A stretch of 64,000 nucleotides of DNA from Calamus simplicifolius (lineage: Eukaryota; Streptophyta; Magnoliopsida; Arecales; Arecaceae). Position numbers and translations under genes: made by a program. Location: NCBI GenBank assembly GCA_900491605.1, contig UESW01004252.1, positions 42,370 through 106,369 of the forward strand, read 5' to 3'. The notes beneath the pieces are model-generated. The model was not told the DNA's origin. It was given only the letters and a program-made list of their open reading frames with translations, and ran no database searches. Positions 1-11,100 of the stretch are shown here, in pieces. Each line of letters opens with the position of its first letter. Positions within the stretch are counted from its first letter, which is position 1.

Positions 1-640
1 AGTCGAGGCCGAAGGATTGAGGCCAGAAGTGAAATCAAGGTCCGTCGATTGAGGCCGAAACCGAGGAGTGTGGTCAGGGCAAAGTTGAAGCCGGTAGCCG
101 TGGCAGGGCCAAAGCCGGTAGCACGGTGAAGTCGAAGCCGGCAGCCATGGCGAGGCCGAAGCCGGAAACTGTGGCGAGGCTGAAACCGGAGCCAACAGCC
201 AAGAGCGAAATGAGGCCAAGGCCGGTGGCCGTGGCGAGGCTGAAGCCGGTAGCCATGGCCAGGCCGAAGCCAGAAACTGTGGCGAGGCTAAAACCAGAGC
301 CAACAGCCAAGAGCGAAATGAGTCCAAGGCCAGTGGCCGTGTTGAGGCTGAAGCCGGTAGCCATGGCCAGGCCTACGCCTAAAGCCGTGATGAAGCTGAA
401 GCCGGAAACTGTGGTGAGGCTGAAACCGGAGCCAACAGCCAAGAGCAAATGAGGCCAAGGCCGGTGGCCGTGGTGAGGCTGAAGCCGGTAGCCGTGGCCA
501 GGCCGAAGCCAAAAACTATGGCGAGGCTGAAATCGAGCCAACAGCCAAGAGCAAAATGAGGCCAAGGCGGTGGCCGTGGCGAGGCTGAAGCTGGTAGCCG
601 TGGCTAGGCCGACACCAGTAGTGTTGTCCATGCAGCTCCA
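1..640. repeat. GC-rich minisatellite rich in GAGGCCGAAGCCGG
   Basis: Imperfect tandem units built from GAGGCCGAAGCCGG and GAGGCTGAAGCCGGTAGCC run to about base 640. Longer composite units repeat phrases such as GAGCCAACAGCCAAGAGC three to four times. Open reading frames on both strands here follow from the repeat and are not genes. It lies beyond A's integrase, so it is either A's 3' untranslated repeat or the start of its 3' LTR. The 5' LTR of A has a related but not identical repeat at 7400-8020, and I cannot decide between the two. Confidence 0.8.
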
Positions 641-649
641 GGCTTGGAG

Positions 650-1140
650 TGCCGATGAGGATTCGGGCTATGCATCAGCAACAAGCCCGAGTCTCCCCTC
701 GGCAATTAAGCCTGAGTCTCCCCTCGGCAACTAAGCCTGGCTCCACGCCGGCACTCCAAGCCTGGCTCTACGTCAGCAACAAGCCCGGCTTAGTTGCCGA
801 GGGGAGACTCGGGCTTAGTTGCCGAGGGGAGACTCGGGCTTAATTGCCGAGGGAAGACTCGTGCTTAATTGCCGAGGGGAGACTCGGGCTTGTTGCTGAC
901 GCATAGGTAGGCTTGGAGTGCCGGCATGGAGCTGGGCTTAGTTGCCAAGGGGAGACTCGGGCTTAATTGCCGAGGGGAGACTCGGGCTTGTTGCTGACGC
1001 AGAGCCGGCTTGGAGTGCCGGCGTGGAGCCAGGCTTAGTTGCCAAAGGGAGACTCGGGCTTAATTGCCGAGGGGAGACTCAGGCTTGTTGCTGACGCAGA
1101 GCCAGGCTTGGAGTGCCGGCGTGGAGCCGGGCTTAGTTGA
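650..1140. repeat. Minisatellite with CCGAG-loop-CTCGG monomers (element A 3' region)
   Basis: Repeated phrases TTGCCGAGGGGAGACTCGG, GGCTTGTTGCTGACGC and GGCTTGGAGTGCCGGCGTGG alternate across about 490 bp. The first phrase contains a five-base inverted repeat, CCGAG then GGGAGA then CTCGG. It lies directly downstream, in element sense, of the integrase C-terminus, the same place where B and C carry their own arrays. Confidence 0.85.
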
Positions 1141-1224
1141 GGAGCCAGAATGCTTAAACACTTCCGTTAGTGCAAAAGGATGAATGATAATTATAGGGTA
1201 ATGTTCAAAACAAATATGGCAATG

Positions 1225-2380
1225 GATTACTAATAATACCGCCAGAGGTTATCCGCATTCCAGGTATGAGGGAAAGGTTTCCTGTCCAGTTCTTCGATCC
1301 GGTAAGCTCCGTGATGAAGTGCCTAGATGACTCGATAGGGCCCTTCCCAATTGGGAGATAGCTTGCCTCCCTCCGTAGGTTTGGAGACTGTAGCTCACAT
1401 GAGGACCAAGTCTCTGGGAGGAACGTCCTGGGATGGACTCGGGCATTGTAGTACTTTGCAATTCTTTGTCAGCAAGAGGCCATTCTGATTCGTGCTTGAT
1501 CACGAAGCTCTTCAACGAGGTCGAGGTTAGCCCTTAGTTGACTGGGATTGTCATCTTCATTGTATGACTGTGTCCGGGGACTAGGGACACCGATCTCCAC
1601 TGGGATGACATCTTATGTTCCAAAGACAAGGCTAAATGGGGTCTCTTCAATGGGAGCCCGGGGCATCGTGTGGTAAGCCCATAGCACGTTTGGGAGCTCT
1701 TCTACCCATCTCCCCTTGAAGTTGTCCAGGCGTGTCCTGAGTCCCTGTAAGATTGTATGATTTATCACTTCGGTAGCCCTGTTAGTTTGCGGGTGACCGA
1801 CAGAAGTGAATCTTTGGTGTATCCCTAGCTCAGCACAAAAGTCCCTGAATGGGCCATTGTCGAACTGGCCCGTTGTCGGTAACAAGCGTGTGGGGTAGTC
1901 CAAATCGGCAGATAATAAACTTCCAAAAGAAGTTTCTCACCTTAGCCTCAGTAATCTTGGCCAGCGCTTCAGCTTCCACCCACTTACTGAAATGATCGAT
2001 GGCGACAATCAAGAACCTCAGTTGGCCAGAAGCTGGAGGGAAAGGTCCCAATATGTCCATCCCCATTGGGCAAGCGGCCATGGAGCCGATAGAGGGCTCA
2101 GCCGAGAGGTTGGTAGTCATTGGATGTTGGCATGCCGCTGGCAACTATCACATTTCCGGACTAGCTTGGTCGCGTCCTCCCGCATGGTGGCCAGTAATAG
2201 ACCTTGGCGTTGGGCTTTGTATGCAATGTTCTGCCCCCCAAGTGGCTTCCGCAGATACCTTCATGGATCTCTCGGAGGATGTAGTCGGCATCTGTGGGGC
2301 CAACACATCTCAAGGGGGGATGAGAGAAGGACCTTCGATACAACTGCCCGTCGAACATCAGGAACTTGTGTATTCGCCAT
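1225..2380 (-). pseudogene. Integrase remnant of element A
   Basis: In element sense this begins with an H2C2 zinc-binding part (HEGICGSHLGG near 2240-2270, CDSCQRHA near 2115-2150). The catalytic core follows with MDILGPF near 2040-2060, VTDNG near 1870, and the third acidic residue in ATEVINHT near 1770. A C-terminal domain (LPGDLVL, PNWEGPYRV, WNADNL) ends near 1240. All three acidic positions of the DDE site are readable. The frame shifts near 1830-1900 between TDNG and the next block, and again before the C-terminal domain, so no continuous protein exists. No chromodomain follows. The product would have inserted the element cDNA into nuclear DNA. Confidence 0.85.
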
Positions 2381-2639
2381 CTGAAGATCTTGACTTGGTG
2401 GGGTCGGTTGGAGGGCTCCAGTAGCGAAGTATTTATTATAAGGGTCCATCCAAGAAGGCTCTTGGCACTGGCATGGACTCTTTTATTGTGTCAATGCTTG
2501 GAGCCTCCAGGCATTCCACATAGGTTCTTCCCAAGGTTCTGTCGGCCAATGGGCTAGTCGAGACAGCGCGTCAGCTCTAGCATTCTCCTCCCGGGGGATG
2601 TAACTGATGCTGAAACGGGATAGGGGAGAGACCTGAGAC

Positions 2640-3000
2640 TATACTATACTCAGTAGCGTGACATGTGGGATCTCACGGCCTCGTATTTCCCCTTTATCTA
2701 GCCGTAGACTAGCTGAGAGTCGGTGAAAACTCTGAGGCATTTCATCCTGAGCTCGCGAGCTAGCCGTATCCCGGATAATAGGGCTTCGTACTCGGCTTGG
2801 TTGTTGGTAGCTGAGAAAAGGAAGCGAAGGGCGTATTCGGTCACCACTCCGTCTGGGCTAGCTAGAATGAGGCCCGCTCCACTTTCCTGAGAGTTTGACG
2901 CCCCATCTACGTGAAGGAGCCCGTATTCCTCCCTTCCTTTTCATCACCCAAAGGGTTCGCATGGGATTCCTCTCTTTGCTCTTCCCCCAGGTGCTTTCGA
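2640..3000 (-). pseudogene. Archaeal-type second RNase H remnant of element A
   Basis: Translated pieces between reverse transcriptase/RNase H and integrase resemble a second RNase H, with blocks like HVDG.SN.SGAGL, ATNNQAEYEAL and FTDSQLV. They are split between frames by stops and indels. A duplicated RNase H of this kind is a known mark of the Tat lineage. C shows the same domain more clearly at 43830-44100. The call here rests on position and short blocks. Confidence 0.6.
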
Positions 3001-4220
3001 CCAAGAAGTCCGCTAAGACCTGGGACTTCATAGCTGTCCTCGGTCAGAACGACAGGTCAAATTCTTCCAACTTGATCGTCCACTTTGCCAGCCGGCCAAA
3101 GTATCAGGGCGGGACAGGACCGTCTTGAGCGGTTGGTCGGTGACTACCATGATCAGGTGAGCTTGGAAATAGAGCTTGAGGCGCTAGATAGAGACGATCA
3201 GTGTGAAGATAACCTTCTCGATTTTTGAGTATCTAATCTTTGCATCATGCAGCACCTTGCTGGTGTAGTACATCGATTTTTGGGTCCCATCAGTGTCCAT
3301 GCACACTAGCATGGAACTAACAGCTTCGGGAGAAGTCGTGAGGTACAAGAGGAGTTCTTCTCCATCCCTTGGCTTGGACAGCAGTGGTGGAGTTGATAGA
3401 AATTCTTTCAGTCCTTCGAAGGCCTCCTGGCATTCCCTGGTCCATTCGAAACCTTGACTCTACGCAGCGCTTTGAAGAAAGGCAAACACCTCTCCGTAGA
3501 CTTGGATAGAAAACGGCTCAGGGCCGCTACCCTACCAGCCAAACGCTGCACTTTCTTCTTGTTGGTGGGAGACCTCATGTCCAAGATGGCTCGGACTTTA
3601 TCGGGATTCATCGATTCCTCGTTGGGTCACCATGAAACCCAAGAATTTGCTGGTCGTCACCCCGAAGGCACACTTGTAGGGGTTCAGCCTCATCCTGTAC
3701 TGGCGGAGGCTATCGAAAGTCTCCGTCAGGTCGGCGATATGGCTGGTGGCATGGATGCTCTTCGTCAGCATGTCGTCATGTATACCTCCATATTGCATCC
3801 GATCTGGTTCTCGAAGACTTTGTTCATCACCTCTGGTAGGTGGCTTCGATGTTCTTCAATCCGAACAGCATCACCTTGTAGCAGTAGATTCCCTTCTCGA
3901 TTATGAATGAGGTGGCCTCCTCGTCTATTGGTTCCATCCTGATTTGGTTGTACCCAGAGAAGGCATCCATAAAACTAAGCATTTCATGGACGGACGTAGC
4001 GTCCACCAATTGATCGATCCGAGGTAGAGGGAAGCTATCCTTCGAGCACGCTTTGTTGAGGTCGGTGAAGTCTACACACATCCTCTAACTTCCGTTGGCC
4101 TTGCGGACCATCACGCCATTAGCTAACCAATCGGGGTAGTGAACCTCTCAAATATGGCCTGCAGCTGTTAGCTTATGGATTTCCTTGTTGACAGCCTTTT
4201 GCCTATCTGGAGCGAAGCTT
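3000..4220 (-). pseudogene. Reverse transcriptase and RNase H remnant of element A
   Basis: Element sense runs from 4220 to 3000. Blocks seen are VDFTDLNKAC and PLPRIDQLVDAT near 4000-4080, FMDAFSGYNQIRM near 3945-3985, KCAFGV and KFLGFMV near 3640-3690, and VQRLAGRVAALSRFL near 3520-3560. The thumb and first RNase H follow. At the active site near 3770 the YVDD motif is hit by a one-base loss, so the surrounding frame reads IHDDML. Further stops are present. The enzyme would copy element RNA into DNA in cytoplasmic particles, but this copy is inactive. Confidence 0.9.
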
Positions 4221-5279
4221 CTCTTCTTCTGTCGGATAGGTCGACACTCTGGCTTGAGGTTGAGTTGGTGAGTGATTATCTCTTCAGGGATGCCTGGCAT
4301 ATCAGAGGATGACCATGCGAAGACATCGGAGTTGGCACGCAAGAAAGCAAGGAGCTGATCATGGGCCTCTTCCGGAAGCAATGCCCCAACTTGGATGGTC
4401 TTCGTGGGGTCCTCTCCCAAGGGGAAGGTCAGGAGGTGTTCGGCTGGCTCCCCTCTCTTCTCCACGTTTCGGGGGTCGGTCGGTTTAGGTGCAGTTACCG
4501 ATGCTGTCTCTTGCGGACTGGAGGCTAGGTGGTAGCAGAGTGGTACCAAATTTTCTCTCCCCTCATTTCTCCTACTCCTTCGCTGGTGGGGAACTTCACA
4601 AGTAGCCTCTTGGTGGAGATGACAACATCCAACAAGTTCAAGCCAGGTCTCCCCAAAATAGCATTGTATGCTAAGGGGACCCGCACCACCAGGAAGTTCA
4701 TAGAACCGTGCTCTGGCATGGTGGGGTTTCGGCGGTGACAGGGAGAGTGATTTCCCCTTCGACCCGAACTGAATCCCCAGTGAAGCCCATCAATGGAGTG
4801 GTGACGGGTAGCAGAGAGCTTGCAGGTAAATTCATTCTAACACAAGCGTCATAACTTAAAATATTCACTGAGCTTCCACTATCAACCAAGATCTGCTTTA
4901 CAGGATGTTTGGCGATCATCATAGAAACGACGACACTATCATCGTTTTTATTCACTACCCCCTCTAGGTCTTTTTTGGAGAAGGGAATTATAGAATTTTC
5001 ATCCTCCTCTCGCTGTCTTTTAGAACCGCTGCCTGCCCCCCAGGAGATCATGGCCACTGTCTTCTCTGTTGGGGCGTTGTCTAAGACAATCTGTTGTGCA
5101 GGAAGTGCTGACGGACCCGTGGTAGTAGGGTTCCCCCGGTGGACGAACTTGCCTAGATGGCCTTGCTGGACAAGCTCCTCAATAGCTTTTTTTAGTTGGC
5201 GGCAATCTTCAGTGTTGTGGCCATAGTCTCTATGATATCGGCAGTAGACTTCCTTGTTGCGGGGGACCCCTGACCTCAT
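4148..5279 (-). pseudogene. Gag zinc knuckle, aspartic protease and pre-RT linker of element A
   Basis: In element sense the segment opens with the knuckle CRYHRDYGHNTEDC (CX2HX4HX4C) near 5240. It continues in one frame to the protease motif ILVDSGSSVNIL near 4850-4890, whose D-S-G is the catalytic aspartate motif. A stop near 4698 and a frame change lead to VPLAYNAILGRP near 4660-4700. Another frame holds the acidic linker with FAWSSSDMPGI near 4290-4320, just before the reverse transcriptase. The protease would cut the gag-pol polyprotein. Breaks at 4698-4719 and 4525-4549 prevent that. Confidence 0.85.
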
Positions 5280-5289
5280 AGGAGGTGGG

Positions 5290-6588
5290 TGCCGAAAGTA
5301 AGGCTCTTCCTCGATTTCTAATAAGATGTGAGATATCAGAGCGAGGAGGGGTGTGAAATGTTCCTTGGGAACAAGTGTTTGGGGGTTATCTGAGCGATGA
5401 GACGGCTCAGGCTTTCTGGACCGTCCTCTAGTAGGTTCTATGGGCGTTGACTTCTTACTAACTCTTGTCGGCCTCCCTTTTGGAAGGGTCTGCTTCGTTG
5501 GTGCGAATGTACTTCTGCGCCTGGTTTAGCAGTTCAACATAGGAGCCAGGAGGCTTTTTATCCAGAGAATACGTAAATCTGGATGGGCGAAGTCCCCGCT
5601 TCAGGCTAGGGTGGCTACAGAATCCTCCAAGTTATAGACCTCGAGTGCGGCCTCCTTGAACCAAGCCACGAAGTCCTTCAGAGTCTCACCGCTCCTTTGT
5701 TGGACAGCGAACAAGCTATCGGCGACTCGAGAGATCTTCGGCATGCATCAAAGTGGGCCAGGAAAGATTGCTCGAGTTGCTTGAATGAGTTGATGCTGCG
5801 TGGTGGCAGATGAGAGTACCATGCATGCGCCGCCTTCCGAAGTGTGGCTGGAAAGGCAACACACAGGAGAGAGTCTATCACCCCCTGGACCTGCATGAGG
5901 ACCTTGAAACTCTCCAAGTGGTCCAGGGGGTCCGTCGTGCCATCATATGGGTCCAACTAAGGAAGACGAACCGGGGTGGGACCGGCTCCTCCATGATGTG
6001 ACGAAAGTGGGGGACGGTGGTTGTAGTCCACCCCGTTTGGGTTGGCGATCCGGCAGCTGAGTTCCTTCAATCATTGATGATACTCGTCGAGCCATTGCTC
6101 GGCTCGATGAGCGGCCTTCGCTCGAGTCTCTTTAGAAGAATCAGAAGATGAGGATGAAGAAGCCCGCCGGTGTATAGAGTGCACATGCCAAGGCTCTTTC
6201 TCACTGCGTCGCCTGTGAGAACGATCAGAATGGCAGGAGAGGGACCGTCATCGCTTCGAGGTCTCCCGGCGGCGAGGCCTCGGGGATGAGTGGTGGGAGG
6301 CCTCAGGAGGGGTCCTTCCCTGATGAGGCTGACTGGCTTCATGACCTTCCTCATGGAGTGGAGGGGGCTGAGGCGGCCCAGGCGTGGCAGCGAAGCAATG
6401 CTCCTGTAGTCCCCGCACCATATCATCAGATCCTGCACTTTATGAGCCAGGGCATCTAGCCGATCAAATTGGCTAACCTGCGGTGGCGCAGAAGGCGGAA
6501 CATGGAGGTTGTCCTCCGATTGCTCAGCCTGCGGGATGCGCTCCACAGCCTCACTGGTAGAAGCTTCCTGAGCCCGCGTGGTCACCAT
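5290..6588 (-). pseudogene. Gag remnant of element A
   Basis: The likely start is the ATG at 6588 giving MVTTRAQEAST, a start shared with element E (60148) and similar to B (36264). The reading frame is lost after about residue 60 and returns at 5956-5678 with the gag core (LDPYDGTTDPLDHLESFK, FPATLRKAAHAWY, INSFKQLEQSFLAHF). This resembles the plant retrotransposon gag family PF03732. Gag would form the particle and bind RNA. Several frameshifts make it a pseudogene. Confidence 0.85.
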
Positions 6589-6660
6589 CGTCTTCCTTGC
6601 ATAGGTCATGGGATTGCAGAGGCGTGAGGGTAAACGTCTGCCTGCAATTATGTCGCTGCC

Positions 6661-6680
6661 CCCTCTACCTGGCGCGCCAA
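6661..6680 (-). other. Primer-binding site of element A
   Basis: The minus strand reads TTGGCGCGCCAGG and on, two bases inside the end of the LTR. This is where a host tRNA 3' end would prime minus-strand DNA. B (36325-36344) and E (60075-60093) have nearly the same site, while C differs (TTGGCGCTAGAGG). I do not assign the tRNA. Confidence 0.85.
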
Positions 6681-6811
6681 TCTATTGCTGCCAAGTCACT
6701 GGTGATGAGCACCGAGCATGTTGAGATCTTTGTGAGCCTCCGAGGATAGGGAAAGACCGCCTTCTTCCTTCGGAAACCTGCAAGAAGTCCCGGGCCGATG
6801 GTTTCGGCGGA

Positions 6812-6829
6812 GACCCTCCGACGCTCAAG
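6812..6829 (-). promoter_or_regulatory. Conserved U5 block of element A
   Basis: The minus strand reads CTTGAGCGTCGGAGGGTC, followed about 30 bases later by GGGACTTCTTGCAGG. The same pair of blocks occurs downstream of the TATA box in B, C, D and E. Its role is unknown. Position suggests RNA leader functions such as packaging, reverse-transcription start or 3' end formation. Confidence 0.75.
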
Positions 6830-6909
6830 TTAGTGAACTCGTAGAATAGTAGTTTTTTTAGTAGAGCAGTGCTAGAGAAAAAGATCCCCGAGAGAGAGCT
6901 CAGGTCCTC

Positions 6910-6917
6910 TTTTTATA
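6910..6917 (-). promoter_or_regulatory. TATA box of element A LTR
   Basis: TATAAAAA on the minus strand inside the context GGGACAGGTATAAAAAGAGG. Element E has GGACAGGTATATAAAGAG at the equivalent place. It lies about 80 bp upstream of the U5 block. Confidence 0.7.
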
Positions 6918-7399
6918 CCTGTCCCGGGGGTTACCTTTACCCCGTTGAATCTGCTTTGTTAGAATGAGCTTCGAGAACGGCGGGCAGGTGAGCCGTTGCT
7001 GAATATGTGCCGTTTATCGGCAACCACGCAGCACTTGTAACTGTCCGTGATCTTGGTAAAAGGTAGGTGAGTAGATCGCGCCATAGTTTCAAGTCTGTTC
7101 AGCATTGAAGTTCGGCTTCATGATTTGAACTGCGTCGATGGCTGAGATCGGAGCTGGAATTGGAGCCGGGGCCGATGCCGAGGCTAGGAGTCGATATTGA
7201 AGCCAGGGCCGATGCCGAGGCCAGAAGCTGATGTTGGAGCCAAGGCCAGGGCTAGGAGCCGATCTGGAGCCGAGAGGAAATGCTATGGTCAACGTGGCAG
7301 CTATAAGTGCTTTAATATGAGAGAGAATAAGGTGATAAATGCCTTAAAGTGGATGCACATGGCCTTTGGGGCCATAAATGTTTTGGTGCTAGAAATGTC

Positions 7400-8020
7400 G
7401 TGGCCGCGTCGGCCGAGGCCGAAGTTAGAGGCCGAGTCGAATCCGAGGCCGAAGCTAGATCCACGGCTGAAGCTAGAGGCCAAGCCGAATCCGAGGCCGA
7501 AGCTGGAAGCCAAGTCGAATCCGAGGCCGAAGCTAGATCCACGGCTGAAGCTGGAGGCCAAGCCGAATCCGAGGCCGAAGCTGGCCGAAGCTGAGGCCAA
7601 GCTGAATCCACGGCTGAAGCTGGAGGCCAAGCCGACTCCGGGGCCGAAGCTGGAGGTCAAGTCGAATCCAAGGCCAAAGCTGGATCCATGGCTGAAGCTG
7701 GAAGCCGAGTCGAATCTGAGGCTGAAGCTGAGGCCAAGCCGAATCCACGGCTGAAGCTGGAGGCCAAGCCGACTCCGGGGCTGAAGCTGGAAGCCAAGTC
7801 GAATCTGAGGCCGAAGCTGAGGCCAAAGCGGGATCCACGGCTGAAGCTGGAGGAGGCCCAGCCGAATCCGGGGCCGAAGCTGGAAGCTGAGTCGAATCCG
7901 GGGCCGAAGCTGGAAGCCGAGTCGAATCCACGGCTGAAGCTGGAGGCCAAGTCGAATTCGAGGCCGAAGCTGAGGCTAAGCCGAATCCATGGCTGAAGCT
8001 GGAAGCCGGAGCTACAGCTG
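7400..8020. repeat. 30-bp minisatellite inside element A LTR
   Basis: Units such as AAGCTGGAGGCCAAGCCGAA and variants repeat with a period of about 30 bp. Because 30 is a multiple of three, several reading frames stay open on both strands with ten-residue repeats (KLEAKPNPRP type). These are by-products of the repeat and not proteins. Variant units with GATCCACGGCTG are interspersed. Confidence 0.9.
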
Positions 8021-8096
8021 AGCCTTAAGCTAGCGGTAATTGTTCAAAAAATCATGTGGCATTATTGTTCCGCCTGACAGTTGATTAGCCATATCA

Positions 8097-9394
8097 CAGA
8101 CCTAACTCAAGCAACTCAAAGAAAGAGAAAGCACACAACAATTAAAGCTATTAAAAGGAAACAGAGGCTTGTGAAAAATTAGCATGTGATGATGATGTCA
8201 ATGGTGATCTAGGTGGGGGCTAATGATGGTGCTGGTGATCAATATGTGTGCTCTTTTGTTTGTCTTAAGATTAGGAATCTTAGATTTTTGCTTAATTTGC
8301 TTGTAAGAGTTTTCAGCTAAATTCTTGGATTGCATTTTTTTTTTTTTGCTAATCTTTGATCTGTCTAGATTATTGCTATTTTTCCTACTGGTAATTAAGC
8401 AGAAATAGAGAAATGAAATTTCAACTTTGTGACTCAAGAATTTATTAAATGCTTGTGCTTGTTAGTTTTATTTTTCTGAAATGTGCAGTGCAAGGCAGTG
8501 TTCCTGATTTTTTCCTCATCTTGCTAAAAGTTTCATTCTAAGAAGTGGATAGAGACAAAGAGATTAATTATTTGAACAACCAGAAGATAACCATATGTAA
8601 GAGGTGTCCTTTATGTGATTATAAACTGTACTGATCTTCAATCATTATTGTTTCAAATAGGCTCTTGAAACCATTTGGATAGTAAGCAAATAAGAGAAAA
8701 TACAGTGTTGATTATACATTCTTTGATGGCCAACCTTCAGAGGCATTTGGATAAAAATGACACCCACATCATCAAATATCAGAAATAATAATCAAAAAAA
8801 CAGATGAACATAAATATAAATGGGATACTAGCATGGATAATAGATGGAAGAGAGAGATTTTTCATGAAAAAGATGACTAAATCTACTCTTCCTCTTCCTA
8901 ATTTTTTGTGGCGCTTTGAAAGAAAAAGAACAAATCCAAAGAAGGGAAGAGAATGGGAAATGAAGATCCCTAACCCCAAGAAAAAAATAATACAAAAAGA
9001 TAACTACTATAAAATCCCTTGATTCTCTTTTCATCGGGCTCTTAATTAAAGAGAGAGAAAGAGAGTAGTCAAAGGATTATTAATATTTCAGAGAGGCGAG
9101 TCAAAAGCTGATGAAAGGAAAATAGAGGTAGCAGTTTAGGACTTTAGAATTTAGGGTTTGCGATGGATAGTTAGATGCAGGTTTTTTTTTAAGAATCTTT
9201 AAAAAATTAGATATTTAGGTATCCGATTTTTTCAACGCAAACTCAACCCAGTTTAAATTGGGTTTTAAAATAAAAAATCCAAAACCAAATTGAATACAAT
9301 TGTTTACTACTCAAACCCTTTTTTTTGTTTGGTTCAATTTGAATATCTATAAAAATTCAATTTGTTGCCATACCTACGTGAAGACTTTACAATG
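8097..9394. repeat. Segmental duplication, copy 1
   Basis: From CAGACCTAACTCAAGCAACTC to CTTTACAATG this AT-rich segment matches 9832-11100 almost throughout, with small indels (for example different T-run lengths near 8340 and 9183). No gene is recognised in it. A purine-rich stretch at 8840-9030 gives open frames on both strands without family resemblance. The segment starts about 30 bp beyond the LTR of element A. Confidence 0.9.
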
Positions 9395-9831
9395 TCAATC
9401 TAATCAATTTATTTTTGCCTAGTTTTGCATGTTCAATTTCCTAAAAATTTTAGGTTTCGGTTGCTGAGCCAATTTTTTGCACTCTAATTAACAGCTATAA
9501 CTTCATCCATAATAGATTAGTATTATAGGTGATGGGAAGAAACCATGGAGATATAAGGGGAGAAAAAGATACATGGACTAGAAAAGAAGGATATGAGCTT
9601 ATACAGAAGCTAGGTTACTGAGTATGGCAGGTTTTCTGCTTGGTGGCGAAAGAGCTTCACCAAATTGTTTTATCTTTTTTTTTTTTTTTTTTTTTTTTTT
9701 GGCGGGGGAGGGGGGGGGCTCTAAATGCATATATCCAACCTACCGACTCCATGAATTAATTTACACAGGCTCTCTTTACTTTCATGCAACATGAAAACAT
9801 ATGCACGATAAATAAAGCAACATGATGCAAG
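9395..9831. other. Spacer between duplicated segments, with poly-T/poly-G run
   Basis: Single-copy within the window. It holds a T run of about 30 bases followed directly by a G-rich run at 9670-9718. No gene is seen. Confidence 0.6.
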
Positions 9832-11100
9832 CAGATCTAACTCAAGCAACTCAAAGAAAGAGAAAGCACACAACAATTAAAGCTATTAAAAGGAAACAGA
9901 GGCTTGTGAAAAACTAGCATGTGATGATGATGTCAATGGTGATCCAGGTCATGGCTAATGATGGTGCTGGTGATCATGTGTACTCTTTTATTTGTCTTAA
10001 GATCAGGAATCTTAGATTTTTGCTTAATTTGCTTGTAAGAGTTGTTGGCTAAATTCTTGGATTGTATGTTTTTTTGCTAATCTTTGATCTCTCTAAATTA
10101 TTTCTATTTTTCCTATAGGTAATTAAGCAGGAATGGAGAAGAGAAATTTCAACTTTGTGACTCAAGAGTTTATTAAATGCTATGCTCATTAGTTTTATTT
10201 TTCTGAAATATGTGCAGTGCAAGGTTGTGTTCCTGATTTTTTCCTCATCTTGCTAAAAATTTCATTCTAAGAAGTGGCTAGAGACAAGGATCTTAATTAT
10301 TTGAACGACCAGAAGATAACCATCTATAAGAGGTGTCCTTTAAGCGATTATAAACTGTACCGATCTTCAATCATTATAGTTTCAAATAGAGAATAGACTC
10401 TTGAAATCATTTGGATAGTAAGCAAATAAGAGAATGCAGTGTTGATTATACATTCTTTGATGGCCAACCTTCAGAGGCATTTGGATAAAAATGACACCCA
10501 CATCATCAAATATCAGAAATAATAATAATATAAATGGTAATAGATGGAAGAGAGATTTTTCATGAAAAAGATGACCAAATCTACTCTTTCTCTTCCTAAT
10601 TTCTTGTGGCGCTTTGAAAGAAAGAGAACAAATCCAAAGAAAAGGGAAGATCGAGAATGGGAAATGGAGATCCCTAAGCCCAAGAAAAAATAAAACAAAA
10701 AAAGAACTACCATAAAATTCCTTGATTCTCTTTTCATCGGGCTCTTAAAGAGAGAGAAAGAGAGTAGTCCAGGGATTGTTAACATTTCAGAGAGGTGGGT
10801 TAGAAGGTCATGAAAGGAAAATAGAGGTAGCAGTTTAGAACTTTAGAATTTAGGGGTTGCGATAGAAAGTTAGATGCAGGGTTTTTTTTTTTTTTAAGAA
10901 TCTTCAGAAAATTAGATATGTAGGTATCCGATTTTTCAACGCGAACACGACCTAGTTTAAATTGGTTTTTAAAATAAAAAATCCAAAACCAAATTGAATA
11001 CAATTTTTTACTATTCAAACCCATTTTTTTTTGTTTGGTTCAATTGGAATATCTATAAAAAGTCAATTCGTTGCCATACCTACGTGTAGACCTTACAATG
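9832..11100. repeat. Segmental duplication, copy 2
   Basis: Second copy of 8097-9394, offset by about 1735 bp. The two copies end together at CTTACAATG, after which the sequences differ. There are no primer-binding site, polypurine tract or TG/CA ends, so these are not LTRs. A simple tandem duplication that included the spacer fits best. Confidence 0.9.

Larger units (their letters stand above)
1..8064 (-). mobile_element. Element A: Ty3/gypsy Tat-type LTR retrotransposon, decayed, cut by window edge
   Basis: Read on the minus strand the order is 5' LTR (8064-6683), primer-binding site, gag, CX2HX4HX4C knuckle, protease, reverse transcriptase, RNase H, second RNase H, integrase, then GC-rich minisatellites to the window edge. 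The 3' LTR is not clearly inside the window. Gag-pol has many frameshifts and stops, so the copy cannot make a polyprotein. There is no chromodomain after integrase, and the protease-to-integrase sequence is close to element B, which places it in the Tat lineage. The LTR outer end (CATTA at 8060-8064) is inferred by analogy with B. No second flank is visible to test a target duplication. Confidence 0.85.
6683..8064 (-). repeat. 5' LTR of element A
   Basis: The inner end aligns with the LTR ends of B and E (TGCTGCCAAG / TGTTGACGCCAAG on the plus strand, followed inward by the primer-binding site). It contains a TATA box on the minus strand (6910-6917), the shared U5 block (6812-6829) and a 30-bp GC-rich minisatellite (about 7400-8020). 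The outer end at 8064 is inferred. Middle parts, such as a stretch around 7310-7390 like ATTTATGGCC.CAAAGGCCAT, resemble the LTR of element E. Confidence 0.75.

Noticed and set aside
7197..7996. Repetitive proteins such as KLEAKPNPRP repeats on both strands
   Set aside because: The 30-bp minisatellite period is a multiple of three, which keeps many frames open. It lies inside an LTR.
8779..9034. Small membrane-protein-like frames in the duplicated segment
   Set aside because: Purine-rich strand gives Lys-rich peptides on one strand and Phe-rich ones on the other. The second copy does not keep the same frames.
8097..11100. LTR pair of a small retrotransposon
   Set aside because: No TG/CA ends, primer site, polypurine tract or target duplication. 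The spacer is only 437 bp.
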